Assembly: GCF_900129465.1 (NCBI RefSeq)
Contig: NZ_FSRA01000002.1
Coordinates: forward strand, 2,666,001 to 2,730,000
Length of the DNA: 64,000 nucleotides
From: Chitinophaga niabensis
GTDB lineage: Bacteria > Bacteroidota > Bacteroidia > Chitinophagales > Chitinophagaceae
Direction: 5' to 3'
The notes beneath the pieces are model-generated. The model was not told where the DNA came from and made no database searches. It was given only the letters and a program-made list of their open reading frames with translations. Of this stretch, positions 51,652-60,577 are shown in pieces. The first letter of the stretch is position 1, and each line of letters opens with the position of its first letter. A program made the position numbers and the translations under genes.

Positions 51652-52845
51652 ATGAAAAAAGTTGTACTGGGTTTTAGCGGCGGGCTTGATACCTCTTATT
51701 GTGTAAAATATCTTTCTGAAGAGAAGGGGTATGAAGTGCATTCCGTGATCGTGAATACGGGTGGTTTTTCTGCTGAAGAATTGCAGGAGATCGAGAAACG
51801 CGCCTACAGTCTGGGTGTGAAAAGTCACAAGACAGTAGATGCGGTTCGCTCTTATTATGATAAAGTGATCCGGTACCTCATTTTCGGAAACGTGTTAAAG
51901 AACAATACTTATCCGCTGAGCGTAAGTGCTGAACGGATGAGCCAGGCCCTCGCCATTGCAGAATATGTAAAGGAAGTAGGAGCGGATGCCGTAGCACATG
52001 GCAGTACCGGTGCCGGTAACGACCAGGTTCGTTTCGATATGATCTTTCATATCATGATCCCCGGGGTAGAGATCATCACCCCGATCCGTGATCTGAAACT
52101 GAGCAGGGAAGAAGAGATATCTTATCTCCAATCCAAAGGTGTGCAGGTGAACTTTGAAAAGGCGATGTACTCTATCAACAAAGGTATCTGGGGTACTTCC
52201 GTAGGTGGTAAGGAAACACTCACCTCGAACGGTATGTTGCCGGAACATGCATGGCCTACACAATTAACGAAAAATGAACCTGAGCAGGTAGAACTTTCTT
52301 TTGAGAAAGGAGAGCTGCTGGGTGTGAACGATAAAAAATTCTCTCATCCCGCAGAAGCGATCCAGTACCTGCAAACACTGGCAGGTGCATTTGCTATCGG
52401 CAGGGATATACATGTGGGCGATACTATCATTGGTATTAAAGGCCGTGTTGGTTTTGAAGCCGCAGCACCTATGGTGATCCTGAAAGCACACCATGCGCTT
52501 GAAAAACATGTACTCACAAAATGGCAGCTGAGCTGGAAAGATCAGCTGGCACAATTCTATGGTAACTGGATGCATGAAGGCCAGATCCTGGACCCTGTGA
52601 TGCGCGACATCGAAGCATTCCTGGAAAACAGCCAGCAGCATGTAACCGGTAAAGTATTTGTAACCCTGTTGCCATACCGTTTCCAGGTAACCGGTATCTC
52701 TTCTGCCTTTGATCTGATGAGCAGCAAGTTTGGTAAATACGGAGAGATGAACCAGGGCTGGAGCGGAGAAGATGTACGTGGTTTCAGCAAGATCTTTGGT
52801 AATCAAACAATGATCTGGAACCAGGTGAACGAAGAAAATAAATAA
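51652..52845 (+). CDS. argG: Argininosuccinate synthase ArgG
   Basis: A 397-residue enzyme joining citrulline and aspartate with ATP to argininosuccinate. The N-terminal PP-loop is VVLGFSGGLDTSYCVKYL (4-21). AHGSTGAGNDQVRFD near 117-131 binds citrulline and aspartate. GIWGTSVGGKET and the C-terminal GKVFVTLLPYRFQVTG also fit the Bacteroidota-type ArgG. The enzyme looks intact and of usual length. It lies 31 bp after the ArgA-like gene and 4 bp before argC. Confidence 0.95.
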   Translation: MKKVVLGFSGGLDTSYCVKYLSEEKGYEVHSVIVNTGGFSAEELQEIEKRAYSLGVKSHKTVDAVRSYYDKVIRYLIFGNVLKNNTYPLSVSAERMSQALAIAEYVKEVGADAVAHGSTGAGNDQVRFDMIFHIMIPGVEIITPIRDLKLSREEEISYLQSKGVQVNFEKAMYSINKGIWGTSVGGKETLTSNGMLPEHAWPTQLTKNEPEQVELSFEKGELLGVNDKKFSHPAEAIQYLQTLAGAFAIGRDIHVGDTIIGIKGRVGFEAAAPMVILKAHHALEKHVLTKWQLSWKDQLAQFYGNWMHEGQILDPVMRDIEAFLENSQQHVTGKVFVTLLPYRFQVTGISSAFDLMSSKFGKYGEMNQGWSGEDVRGFSKIFGNQTMIWNQVNEENK

Positions 52846-52849
52846 ACTA

Positions 52850-53833
52850 ATGGGAACTTCAAATAAGAAAAGGGCAGGCATTATTGGCGGGGCAGGTTAT
52901 ACAGGCGGAGAAACCATCCGGTTACTGTTGAACCACCCTGATGTGGAACTGGCATTTGTGCACAGCCGCAGTAATGTTGGCAATCCTTTATACGCTGTTC
53001 ATAGTGACCTGCTGGGTGAAACAGATCTGCAATTCACAGGAGAGGTCCTGGAAGATGTGGATGTGATCTTCCTCTGCCTGGGTCATGGTGAATCTGTGAA
53101 GTTCCTCGAAAACAATGATATTCCTGCTGCTGTGAGGATCATCGATCTCAGCCAGGATTTTCGGTTGGGTGAAAGCGTGAAAGGCAGGACCTTTGTATAT
53201 GGTTTGCCGGAGTGGCACAGGGACGACATCAAAAAAGCATCAAACATTGCTAACCCGGGTTGTTTTGCCACAGGCATTCAATTAGGCCTTTTGCCACTGG
53301 CGAAAGCAGGTTTGCTGAATGAAGTACATACTACCGGCATTACCGGTTCCACAGGAGCAGGACAAAGCTTACAATCTACCTCCCACTTTACCTGGAGGGC
53401 GAATAATATTTCTACTTACAAAGTGCTCACGCACCAGCATCTGAAGGAGATCCGACGAACCTTGCAGGCGCTCCAGCCTGCCTATTCAGGAGCGCTCAAC
53501 TTTGTACCCGTACGGGGAGATTTTCCAAGGGGTATCTGGGTCACTTCATATCTGGATTGCGCATTGTCACTGGAAGAGGCTTACGATCTATACACTAAGT
53601 ATTACGAAGGCCATCCTTTCACACATGTGAGCCTGAAACAAATTGATCTGAAGCAGGTGGTGAATACCAATAAATGCATCATCCAACTGGAAAAAGTGGA
53701 TGGCAAACTGGTGATCCACACTATTGAGGACAATCTGATAAAAGGTGCATCAGGACAAGCAGTACAGAATATGAACCTGATACTGGGGCTGGAAGAAACA
53801 GCCGGGTTGAAGCTCAAATCCATCGTGTTCTAA
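52850..53833 (+). CDS. argC: N-acetyl(succinyl)-gamma-glutamyl-phosphate reductase ArgC
   Basis: A 327-residue NADPH-dependent reductase. The Rossmann motif is AGIIGGAGYTGGETIRLLL near 9-27, followed by VDVIFLCLGHG. The active-site Cys is in IANPGCFATGIQLGLLPL near residue 143, and the catalytic His region is FVPVRGDFPRGIW near 218. It reduces N-acylglutamyl phosphate to the semialdehyde in the third step of ornithine synthesis. The acyl group could be acetyl or succinyl (see argF'). It is 33 bp before argD. Confidence 0.95.
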   Translation: MGTSNKKRAGIIGGAGYTGGETIRLLLNHPDVELAFVHSRSNVGNPLYAVHSDLLGETDLQFTGEVLEDVDVIFLCLGHGESVKFLENNDIPAAVRIIDLSQDFRLGESVKGRTFVYGLPEWHRDDIKKASNIANPGCFATGIQLGLLPLAKAGLLNEVHTTGITGSTGAGQSLQSTSHFTWRANNISTYKVLTHQHLKEIRRTLQALQPAYSGALNFVPVRGDFPRGIWVTSYLDCALSLEEAYDLYTKYYEGHPFTHVSLKQIDLKQVVNTNKCIIQLEKVDGKLVIHTIEDNLIKGASGQAVQNMNLILGLEETAGLKLKSIVF

Positions 53834-53866
53834 TCTTCTTTTTATCATTCTATCATTTCTCTTTGT

Positions 53867-54994
53867 ATGAAATTATTCGACGTATATCCGGTTAACGATA
53901 TCACTATTACAAAAGCACAGGGTTCTAACGTATGGGACGATAAAGGCCAGGAGTACCTGGACCTCTATGGTGGTCACGCTGTAATTTCTATTGGTCATAC
54001 CCATCCTCATTACGTTAAACGGTTAACAGATCAGTTAAGTAAAGTTGGATTCTATTCCAATTCCATTCATATTCCTTTGCAGAAAGAACTGGCGGAAAAG
54101 CTGGGCAAGGTTTCCGGTAAGGAAGATTACCAGTTGTTCCTGGTGAACTCCGGTGCGGAAGCTAATGAAAATGCCCTGAAGCTGGCATCGTTCTATAATG
54201 GCAGGAAAAAGATCATTGCATTTAAGAAAGCATTCCACGGCAGAACTTCCCTGGCAGTTGCAGCTACGGATAATCCCAAGATCGTAGCACCGGTGAATGA
54301 AACGGATAACGTGATCTTTCTACCCTGGGAAGATCAGGCGGCATTGGAAAAAACATTCCAGGAAAACGAAATTTCTTCCGTGATCATTGAAGGTATCCAG
54401 GGTGTGGGCGGCATCAATGTTGCCTCTGCAGCTTTCCTGCAAAAGATCAGGAGCCTGTGTGATCAATACAATGCTGTATACATCGCGGATAGCGTGCAGT
54501 GTGGTTACGGCAGAAGCGGTAAGTTCTTCTCTCATGACCATGCCGGTGTGAATGCAGATATTTATACCATGGCAAAAGGGATGGGCAATGGTTTCCCGAT
54601 CGGAGGCATCATCATCGCACCAAAGTTTAAACCCGTGTATGGCATGCTGGGTACCACCTTTGGTGGCAACCACCTGGCTTGTGCGGCAGCACTGGCTGTA
54701 CTGGAAGTGATAGAGCAGGAAGGCCTGATGGCGAATGCAGCGGCTATCGGTGAATACCTGATCACTGAACTGAAGAAGATACCACAGGTGAAAGAAGTAA
54801 GAGGAGTGGGGCTGATGATAGGTATAGACCTGCCTGATGAGTTGGCGCATGTAAAAAAGGAATTGTTATTTAAACATAAAATATTCACCGGCGAAGCGAA
54901 ACCTAATGTGATCAGGTTATTGCCTTCACTGGCTTTGAATAAGGAACAGGCAGACCATTTTTTAAATGCATTTAAAAAAGAACTAGCAAACTAA
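53867..54994 (+). CDS. argD: Acetyl/succinylornithine aminotransferase ArgD
   Basis: A 375-residue class III PLP aminotransferase. SNVWDDKGQEYLDLYGGHAV near the N-terminus, FLVNSGAEANENALKLA near 91 (PLP phosphate), AFHGRTSLAVAAT near 124, VYIADSVQCGYGRSGKF near 205 (Asp with the PLP ring) and the catalytic Lys in YTMAKGMGNGFPIGG near 238 are all present. It transfers an amino group from glutamate to N-acylglutamate semialdehyde. GTTFGGNHLACAAALAV completes the family pattern. It is 8 bp from argF'. Confidence 0.94.
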   Translation: MKLFDVYPVNDITITKAQGSNVWDDKGQEYLDLYGGHAVISIGHTHPHYVKRLTDQLSKVGFYSNSIHIPLQKELAEKLGKVSGKEDYQLFLVNSGAEANENALKLASFYNGRKKIIAFKKAFHGRTSLAVAATDNPKIVAPVNETDNVIFLPWEDQAALEKTFQENEISSVIIEGIQGVGGINVASAAFLQKIRSLCDQYNAVYIADSVQCGYGRSGKFFSHDHAGVNADIYTMAKGMGNGFPIGGIIIAPKFKPVYGMLGTTFGGNHLACAAALAVLEVIEQEGLMANAAAIGEYLITELKKIPQVKEVRGVGLMIGIDLPDELAHVKKELLFKHKIFTGEAKPNVIRLLPSLALNKEQADHFLNAFKKELAN

Positions 54995-55002
54995 CGCCGC
55001 CG

Positions 55003-55956
55003 ATGAAACAATTTATTTCCGTGGAGGATGTTCCGGGTGTCCCGCAAATCGCGGACATAGCACTGGACTACAAGAAAAATCCTTTTAAAGATAAAGGACT
55101 GGGTGAAAACAAAACCCTGGGAATGATCTTCCTGAACCCAAGTTTGCGAACACGTTTAAGTACGCAGGTGGCAGCCAGGAACCTGGGCATGGAAGTAGTG
55201 GTGTTTAACATCGACAAAGAAGGCTGGGCGCTGGAAATGAACGATGGTGTGGTGATGAACGGAAGTACTACGGAACATGTGAAAGAAGCAGCAGCAGTGA
55301 TGGGTCAGTATTTCGATATCATGGCTATCCGTACATTCCCCGGTTTGAAGGATAAGGAAGAAGACTATACGGAGAAATATATTAATCAGTTCATTAAGTA
55401 TGCAGGCAAGCCGATTGTGAGCCTGGAAAGTGCTACACTGCATCCTTTACAGAGTTTAACAGATGTGATCACCATCAGGGAACGCTGGAACCAGCCGCGT
55501 AAACCAAAAGTGGTGATGACCTGGGCTCCTCACGTAAGAGCACTGCCACAGGCTGTGCCTAACTCTTTTGCACAGTGGATGAATGCATGGGGTGAAGTAG
55601 ATTTTGTGATCACACATCCGGAAGGATATGAGCTGGACCCTAAGTTCAGTGGTAAAGCACCTATCATCCATAACCAGAAGGAAGCATTGGAAGGAGCGGA
55701 TTTTGTGTATGTAAAGAACTGGTCGTCTTATAAAGATTATGGCAAGATCACCTGCACAGATCAAAGCTGGATGGTGACGAATGAAACATTGAAGGATACA
55801 AACAACGCATCTGTGATGCACTGCCTGCCTGTAAGAAGGAATGTGGTGATTGCGGATGAAGTGCTGGACGGACCACAGTCGATTGTGATCCAGGAAGCGG
55901 GTAACCGTACCTGGGCTGCGCAGGCGGTGTTAAGCGAAATATTAAAAGCAAGATAA
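55003..55956 (+). CDS. argF': N-acyl-L-ornithine carbamoyltransferase ArgF' (probably succinyl-specific)
   Basis: A 317-residue transcarbamylase of the acetyl/succinylornithine type, not a standard ornithine carbamoyltransferase. The carbamoyl-phosphate motif is the variant FLNPSLRTRLSTQ (43-55). The specificity loop reads VVMNGSTTEHVKEAA, with Thr90 at the place that is Pro90 in the Bacteroides fragilis succinylornithine enzyme and Glu92 in the Xanthomonas acetylornithine enzyme. HPLQSLTDVITI near 148 and the C-terminal MHCLPVRRNVVIADEV complete the site. Published swaps of that Glu to small or neutral residues favour succinylornithine, so Thr suggests the succinyl substrate. Confidence 0.92.
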   Translation: MKQFISVEDVPGVPQIADIALDYKKNPFKDKGLGENKTLGMIFLNPSLRTRLSTQVAARNLGMEVVVFNIDKEGWALEMNDGVVMNGSTTEHVKEAAAVMGQYFDIMAIRTFPGLKDKEEDYTEKYINQFIKYAGKPIVSLESATLHPLQSLTDVITIRERWNQPRKPKVVMTWAPHVRALPQAVPNSFAQWMNAWGEVDFVITHPEGYELDPKFSGKAPIIHNQKEALEGADFVYVKNWSSYKDYGKITCTDQSWMVTNETLKDTNNASVMHCLPVRRNVVIADEVLDGPQSIVIQEAGNRTWAAQAVLSEILKAR

Positions 55957-55966
55957 AGGAGACAAT

Positions 55967-55988
55967 GCCCGCTTGCGGGCATTGAGAA
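55967..55988 (+). other. Intercistronic hairpin between argF' and argB
   Basis: CAATGCCCGC and GCGGGCATTG form a perfect 10-bp stem around TT in the 50-bp gap. No T-run follows, so it is not a terminator. It may stabilise or process the polycistronic mRNA. Confidence 0.75.
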
Positions 55989-56006
55989 ACTAAAAGCAAA
56001 GCGATA

Positions 56007-56792
56007 ATGATGGTATATGTGATCAAAGTAGGCGGCAATGTGATCGATAATCCTGTTTTACTGGAGCAGTTCCTCGCGGACTTTGCCAAGGTCCAGGGAA
56101 AGAAGATATTGATCCATGGCGGCGGAAAGATTGCTACACGCATCGGAGATAAATTAGGCATTACAGCCAATTATGTAGATGGCCGGCGCATTACAGATGC
56201 CGCCACAATTGACGTGGTAACGATGGTGTACGGTGGCCTGGTGAATAAACAGATCGTTGCAAAGCTACAGGCTGTTGGCTGTAATGCCATTGGATTAACG
56301 GGGGCAGATGCGAATAGCATACCTGCTTCTAAACGCCCTGTGAAAGAGATCGATTATGGATTTGTGGGGGATGTGGTTGCTGAAGAACTGAATATTTCCT
56401 CTGTGAAGTTATTGCTGGATGCAGGCCTCACCCCTGTATTCTCTCCACTGACGCATGATGGGAAAGGGCAGATCCTGAATACAAATGCAGATACCATTGC
56501 CTCTTCACTGGCTATCGCTCTATCCGGCAGTTACGCAGTACGCCTGATCTATTGTTTTGAGAAGAAGGGCGTGTTGCGAAATGCAGCAGACGATGATTCC
56601 GTGATCAACCTTATCAACCGTGATATCTATCAAACGCTACTGGCAGAGGGCGTATTAACAGACGGTATTTTGCCGAAACTGCAGAATGCTTTTAACGCCA
56701 TTGAAAGTGGTGTGAAAGAAGTACTGATCGGCCATGCTGATGATGTGCGGAAGAATACCACCGATGCTGTAGCGGGTACTTTAATATGCTAA
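56007..56792 (+). CDS. argB: Acetyl(succinyl)glutamate kinase ArgB
   Basis: A 261-residue amino-acid kinase; the start is ATG 56007 or the adjacent ATG 56010. The N-terminal VYVIKVGGNVIDN carries the catalytic Lys-Gly-Gly region. ILIHGGGKIATRIGDKLGI near 37-55 binds ATP phosphates, YVDGRRITDAATIDVV near 59 the acylglutamate, and ILNTNADTIASSLAIAL near 155 the nucleotide. It phosphorylates N-acylglutamate, the committed step. It is short, without the N-terminal helix of arginine-inhibited hexameric kinases, so feedback control may act elsewhere. It ends 4 bp before argE. Confidence 0.94.
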   Translation: MMVYVIKVGGNVIDNPVLLEQFLADFAKVQGKKILIHGGGKIATRIGDKLGITANYVDGRRITDAATIDVVTMVYGGLVNKQIVAKLQAVGCNAIGLTGADANSIPASKRPVKEIDYGFVGDVVAEELNISSVKLLLDAGLTPVFSPLTHDGKGQILNTNADTIASSLAIALSGSYAVRLIYCFEKKGVLRNAADDDSVINLINRDIYQTLLAEGVLTDGILPKLQNAFNAIESGVKEVLIGHADDVRKNTTDAVAGTLIC

Positions 56793-56796
56793 CTAT

Positions 56797-57870
56797 ATGT
56801 GTATCGAAAAACACTATGAAGATGCAGTACAGCTTTTAAAACAACTGATCGCCACGCCTTCCTTTAGTAAGGAGGAGCAGGGCACTGCGAAGATCCTGGG
56901 CCAGTTTATGACAGACAAAGGGGTGGCTTACAACCAGCACCTCAACAACATCTGGGCACTGAATAAACATTTTGATCCGGCCAAACCCACTATTCTGCTA
57001 AATTCTCATCACGACACTGTTAAACCCAATCCACAATATACCCGCGATCCATTTGCTCCCACCGTGGAAGATGGTAAACTTTTCGGTCTTGGCAGTAATG
57101 ATGCAGGTGGCTGTTTAGTAAGCCTGCTGGCTGCGTTCCTTCATTTTTATGAAAAGAACGATCTGCCTTATAACATTGTTGTTGCCATCACGGCAGAAGA
57201 AGAGATCAGCGGTGTGAATGGTATTGAAAGCATCCTGAACGTATTGCCTGAAATAGACCTGGCCATTGTAGGGGAACCCACAAAAACAGATCTTGCGGTT
57301 GCAGAGAAAGGATTGATGGTGCTGGATTGTGTGGCACATGGTAAAGCGGGGCACGCAGCAAGGGACGAAGGGGAGAATGCTTTGTACAATGCCATGGACG
57401 ATATCAACTGGTTCCGCACTTACCGTTTCCCTAAAGTATCGGAATCCCTGGGCCCTGTGAAAATGAGTGTAACGGTGGTGCAAACTTCCAATAAAGCACA
57501 TAACGTAGTACCTGCTGAATGTTCCTTTGTTGTGGACATTCGTGCAACAGATCAATATACGCTGGAAGAAATGCTGGAGGTGATCAAACAGCACGTGAAA
57601 TGTGATGTAACACCCCGCTCCATGCGGATGCGGCCATCCTTTATTCCACGTGATCATGCATTGGTGAAAGCGGGATTATCTTTGGGCAAACAACTGTACG
57701 GTTCTCCCACTACATCGGACCAGGCATTGATACCAGCTACTTCCGTAAAGGTAGGCCCTGGTGATTCTGCCCGTTCGCATACAGCAGATGAATTCATTTA
57801 CCTGGAAGAGATCAGGCAGGGGATAGATACGTACATTAAATTGCTATCCATTGTGAATGGCGTAAATTAG
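56797..57870 (+). CDS. argE: M20-family N-acyl-ornithine/citrulline deacylase ArgE
   Basis: A 357-residue zinc peptidase-family amidohydrolase. Metal motifs are LLNSHHDTVKPNPQYTRDP (His and Asp ligands, near 67-85), GLGSNDAGG near 95 (bridging Asp), and AITAEEEISG near 132 (catalytic Glu and ligand). In an operon with ArgF', the natural substrate is N-acylcitrulline, which is deacylated to citrulline for ArgG. The same fold includes DapE, but gene context fixes the role. It is followed by a GNAT after 6 bp. Confidence 0.9.
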   Translation: MCIEKHYEDAVQLLKQLIATPSFSKEEQGTAKILGQFMTDKGVAYNQHLNNIWALNKHFDPAKPTILLNSHHDTVKPNPQYTRDPFAPTVEDGKLFGLGSNDAGGCLVSLLAAFLHFYEKNDLPYNIVVAITAEEEISGVNGIESILNVLPEIDLAIVGEPTKTDLAVAEKGLMVLDCVAHGKAGHAARDEGENALYNAMDDINWFRTYRFPKVSESLGPVKMSVTVVQTSNKAHNVVPAECSFVVDIRATDQYTLEEMLEVIKQHVKCDVTPRSMRMRPSFIPRDHALVKAGLSLGKQLYGSPTTSDQALIPATSVKVGPGDSARSHTADEFIYLEEIRQGIDTYIKLLSIVNGVN

Positions 57871-57876
57871 CGGATC

Positions 57877-58458
57877 ATGGATACTTCACCCATACTGGAA
57901 AATAAACGTGTGCTATTACGGCCTTTGCAAACATCCGACGTGGATGCATTGCTGGAAGTAGCACTGGAACCTTCTCTCTGGGAAGTGGGCCTTACGCGCG
58001 TGAGCAATCGTGAGGAACTGGAACAGTATATAGCTATCGCACTCAAAGAGCGGGAGCTGGGAACAAGTATCCCTTTTGTGGTGATCGATAAAACAACAGG
58101 CAAAGTAGCCGGCAGCACACGTTTCTGTGCGCTGGTGCCACAACATAAACGTTCCGAAATAGGGTATACCTGGATCCATCCTTCTTATCAGCGTTCCGGC
58201 CTTAACAGGGCCATGAAGTTTGAAATGCTTCGTTACGCATTTGAAGTGATGGGCCTTAACCGGGTAGAACTGAAAACGGACGAACGTAATTTGAAATCGC
58301 GCAATGCCATGCTGGCTATTGGCTGCAAGGAAGAAGGTATCTTCCGCCATCATTGCATTACCTGGACCGGCTGGTTGCGTAATTCTGTTTATTTCAGCAT
58401 GTTGAAAGAAGAATGGCCGGAGATCAAAGAACGTGTATTTGGTAAGTATGATCTTTAA
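57877..58458 (+). CDS. RimJ/RimL-type GNAT acetyltransferase inside the arginine operon
   Basis: A 193-residue GNAT of the RimJ/RimL group. ILENKRVLLRPLQTSDVDALLEV at the N-terminus, IPFVVIDKTTGKVAGSTRF, RSEIGYTWIHPSYQRSGLNRAMKFEML near 91-117 (acetyl-CoA loop) and VELKTDERNLKSRNAMLAIGCKEEG near 130-154 define it. It lies between argE and argH with 6- and 11-bp gaps, so it is cotranscribed. RimJ-like enzymes acetylate protein N-termini or small molecules; no arginine-pathway step is left for it, so its role here is open. Confidence 0.87.
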   Translation: MDTSPILENKRVLLRPLQTSDVDALLEVALEPSLWEVGLTRVSNREELEQYIAIALKERELGTSIPFVVIDKTTGKVAGSTRFCALVPQHKRSEIGYTWIHPSYQRSGLNRAMKFEMLRYAFEVMGLNRVELKTDERNLKSRNAMLAIGCKEEGIFRHHCITWTGWLRNSVYFSMLKEEWPEIKERVFGKYDL

Positions 58459-58469
58459 ACTGATGCAGT

Positions 58470-59801
58470 ATGAAATTATGGCAAAAAGATAAAGCAGCAC
58501 TGGCTGCAGTTGAGCAGTTCACCGTTGGCCGGGACCGTGAAATGGATGCCTACCTGGCGCCGTTTGATGTGCAGGGCTCACTGGCACATATTGCCATGCT
58601 GGAATCTATCGGCCTGCTGGAAAAAGAAGATCTCAGCGTATTGCAAAAAGAACTGAAGAATATCTACGGTGAAATACTAGACGGGAATTTTGTGCTGGAA
58701 GACGGCGTAGAAGATATTCATTCCCAGGTGGAATTATTGCTTACCCGCAGATTGGGTGAGTCCGGTAAAAAGATCCACAGTGGCCGCTCCCGCAATGATC
58801 AGGTGCTTGTTGATCTAAAGTTGTTCTTACGGAGTGAGCTGGAATCCATTGTTGCTGAAACTAAACTTTTGTTTGATCTGCTTCAGCAGCAAAGCGAGAA
58901 ATATAAAACCCATCTTTTACCTGGTTATACCCATCTGCAAATTGCCATGCCTTCCTCTTTCGGATTGTGGTTCGGCGCTTATGCGGAAAGCCTGGTAGAT
59001 GACCTCACCATGTTGCATGGCGCTTATACCGTAGTGAATAAAAACCCCCTGGGCTCTGCTGCCGGTTATGGTTCTTCCTTTCCCCTGAACCGTACCATGA
59101 CCACTGAGCTATTAGGTTTTGAAACACTCAGCTATAATGTGGTATATGCACAAATGGGCCGTGGTAAAACGGAAAAACTGGTAGCCTTTGCACTCGCGGG
59201 TATTGCCGCTACACTTTCCAAAATGGCCATGGATGCCTGTTTGTTCATGAACCAAAACTTCGGGTTCATTAGCTTCCCGGATGAACTGACTACAGGTTCT
59301 TCCATTATGCCGCATAAAAAGAACCCGGACGTATGGGAACTGATCCGTTCGCATACTAATAAACTACAAGCTTTGCCTAATGAGATTGCTATGATGACGG
59401 TGAATTTACCTTCCGGTTATCATCGTGATCTGCAATTGCTGAAGGAAAACCTCTTCCCTGCATTTACCACGCTGCGGAATTGTTTACAAATGAGCCGCCT
59501 GATGCTGGAGAATATCCGTATCAAAGAAGATATCCTGAAAGATGAAAAGTACCAATACCTTTTCAGTGTGGAAGTAGTGAACAGGTTAGTGCTGGAAGGC
59601 ACGCCTTTCCGGGAGGCTTATAAACAGGTAGGCCATGATATCGAGAATGGGGTATTTAAACCGGACACGAACATTCAGCATACACATGAAGGGAGTATTG
59701 GGAATTTGTGCACTGCAGAGATCAAAGCACAGATGGAGGCGGTTTTAAAGCAGTTCCCCTTTGATAAGGTACATAAAGCTATTGAAGCGCTGGTGAAATG
59801 A
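58470..59801 (+). CDS. argH: Argininosuccinate lyase ArgH
   Basis: A 443-residue fumarase/aspartase-superfamily lyase that releases arginine and fumarate, the last pathway step. KIHSGRSRNDQVLVDLKLFL near 102-121, LLPGYTHLQIAMPSSFGLW with the catalytic His near 150-168, and the signature TGSSIMPHKKNPDVWELIR with the catalytic Ser near 275 are complete. It is the last gene of the operon, followed directly by a terminator. A start at ATG 58470 is 11 bp after the GNAT stop. Confidence 0.95.
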   Translation: MKLWQKDKAALAAVEQFTVGRDREMDAYLAPFDVQGSLAHIAMLESIGLLEKEDLSVLQKELKNIYGEILDGNFVLEDGVEDIHSQVELLLTRRLGESGKKIHSGRSRNDQVLVDLKLFLRSELESIVAETKLLFDLLQQQSEKYKTHLLPGYTHLQIAMPSSFGLWFGAYAESLVDDLTMLHGAYTVVNKNPLGSAAGYGSSFPLNRTMTTELLGFETLSYNVVYAQMGRGKTEKLVAFALAGIAATLSKMAMDACLFMNQNFGFISFPDELTTGSSIMPHKKNPDVWELIRSHTNKLQALPNEIAMMTVNLPSGYHRDLQLLKENLFPAFTTLRNCLQMSRLMLENIRIKEDILKDEKYQYLFSVEVVNRLVLEGTPFREAYKQVGHDIENGVFKPDTNIQHTHEGSIGNLCTAEIKAQMEAVLKQFPFDKVHKAIEALVK

Positions 59802-59820
59802 TAGTATTTTAACCAGAACA

Positions 59821-59858
59821 AAAAAAATCCCTCACCAGGCAACAGGTGAGGGATTTTT
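59821..59858 (+). terminator. Terminator of the arginine operon
   Basis: AAATCCCTCACC (59825-59836) pairs perfectly with GGTGAGGGATTT (59845-59856), with flanking A and T runs. Confidence 0.93.
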
Positions 59859-59909
59859 AATTTATACTTAATACGGGATTTAAGATTATTTAGCTTTCTT
59901 TGTTCTTAC

Positions 59910-60512
59910 ATGAAAAGCAGGCCTATAATGAATGAAAGAGAATTGCTGCTGCAGCTCCGGGCTGGAGACACAGGTTCTTTTGCACAATTGTACGGTCTGT
60001 ATAGCCCCCGGATGTTGGGGTTCCTTCTGAAACTCACAAAGAGGGAAGAAGCTGCCCGGGAAATATTACAGGAGGTATTTATCCGGTTATGGGAAAAGCG
60101 CAATACGCTCGACCCCGATAAATCTTTCCGCTCTTACCTTTTCCGTATTGCAGAGAACTGTGTGGTGGATTTCTTCAGAAAAGCCGCACAGGATAAAAAG
60201 CTGGGTAAACAGTTGATGGACCTCGCTTCTGAGCGTTACCTGCATGTGGAGGAGAATATCTATGAACGGGAGAAGAGCGCTATCCTGAACCAGGCCATTA
60301 ACCTTTTACCGCCTCAGCGCAAGCGTGTATTTGAACTTTGCAAGGTGGAAGGGAAGAGTTACAAGGAAGTGAGCCTGATGATGGGGATCTCCGTATCCAC
60401 CATCAGCGACCATCTCCTGAAAGCTACCCGTGCTATCCGCCAACATATACTCCTTTCCGATCATATTGCCACCCTGCTTTCCTTTTGTATCATTCGTCTT
60501 CTCTTTCCCTGA
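59910..60512 (+). CDS. ECF-type RNA polymerase sigma-70 factor (Bacteroidota expansion family)
   Basis: A 200-residue extracytoplasmic-function sigma factor. Region 2 runs from LLQLRAGDTGSFAQLYGLYSP to AREILQEVFIRLWEKR and SFRSYLFRIAENCVVDFFRK. Region 4 has INLLPPQRKRVFELCKVEGKSYKEVSLMMGISVSTISDHLLKATRAIR, an intact helix-turn-helix. A second start at ATG 59928 is possible. It is followed by a FecR anti-sigma gene and an STN-domain SusC transducer, the standard trio in which substrate binding outside releases the sigma factor to express the uptake locus. TAGCTTTC at 59891 or TTTCTTTG at 59895 could be the -7 box. Confidence 0.94.
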   Translation: MKSRPIMNERELLLQLRAGDTGSFAQLYGLYSPRMLGFLLKLTKREEAAREILQEVFIRLWEKRNTLDPDKSFRSYLFRIAENCVVDFFRKAAQDKKLGKQLMDLASERYLHVEENIYEREKSAILNQAINLLPPQRKRVFELCKVEGKSYKEVSLMMGISVSTISDHLLKATRAIRQHILLSDHIATLLSFCIIRLLFP

Positions 60513-60577
60513 AATATTTTTTTTACAGCAGCAGGGAATAAGGTCAATAACCCCGTATTAGCTATTAAAGCAAAAAA

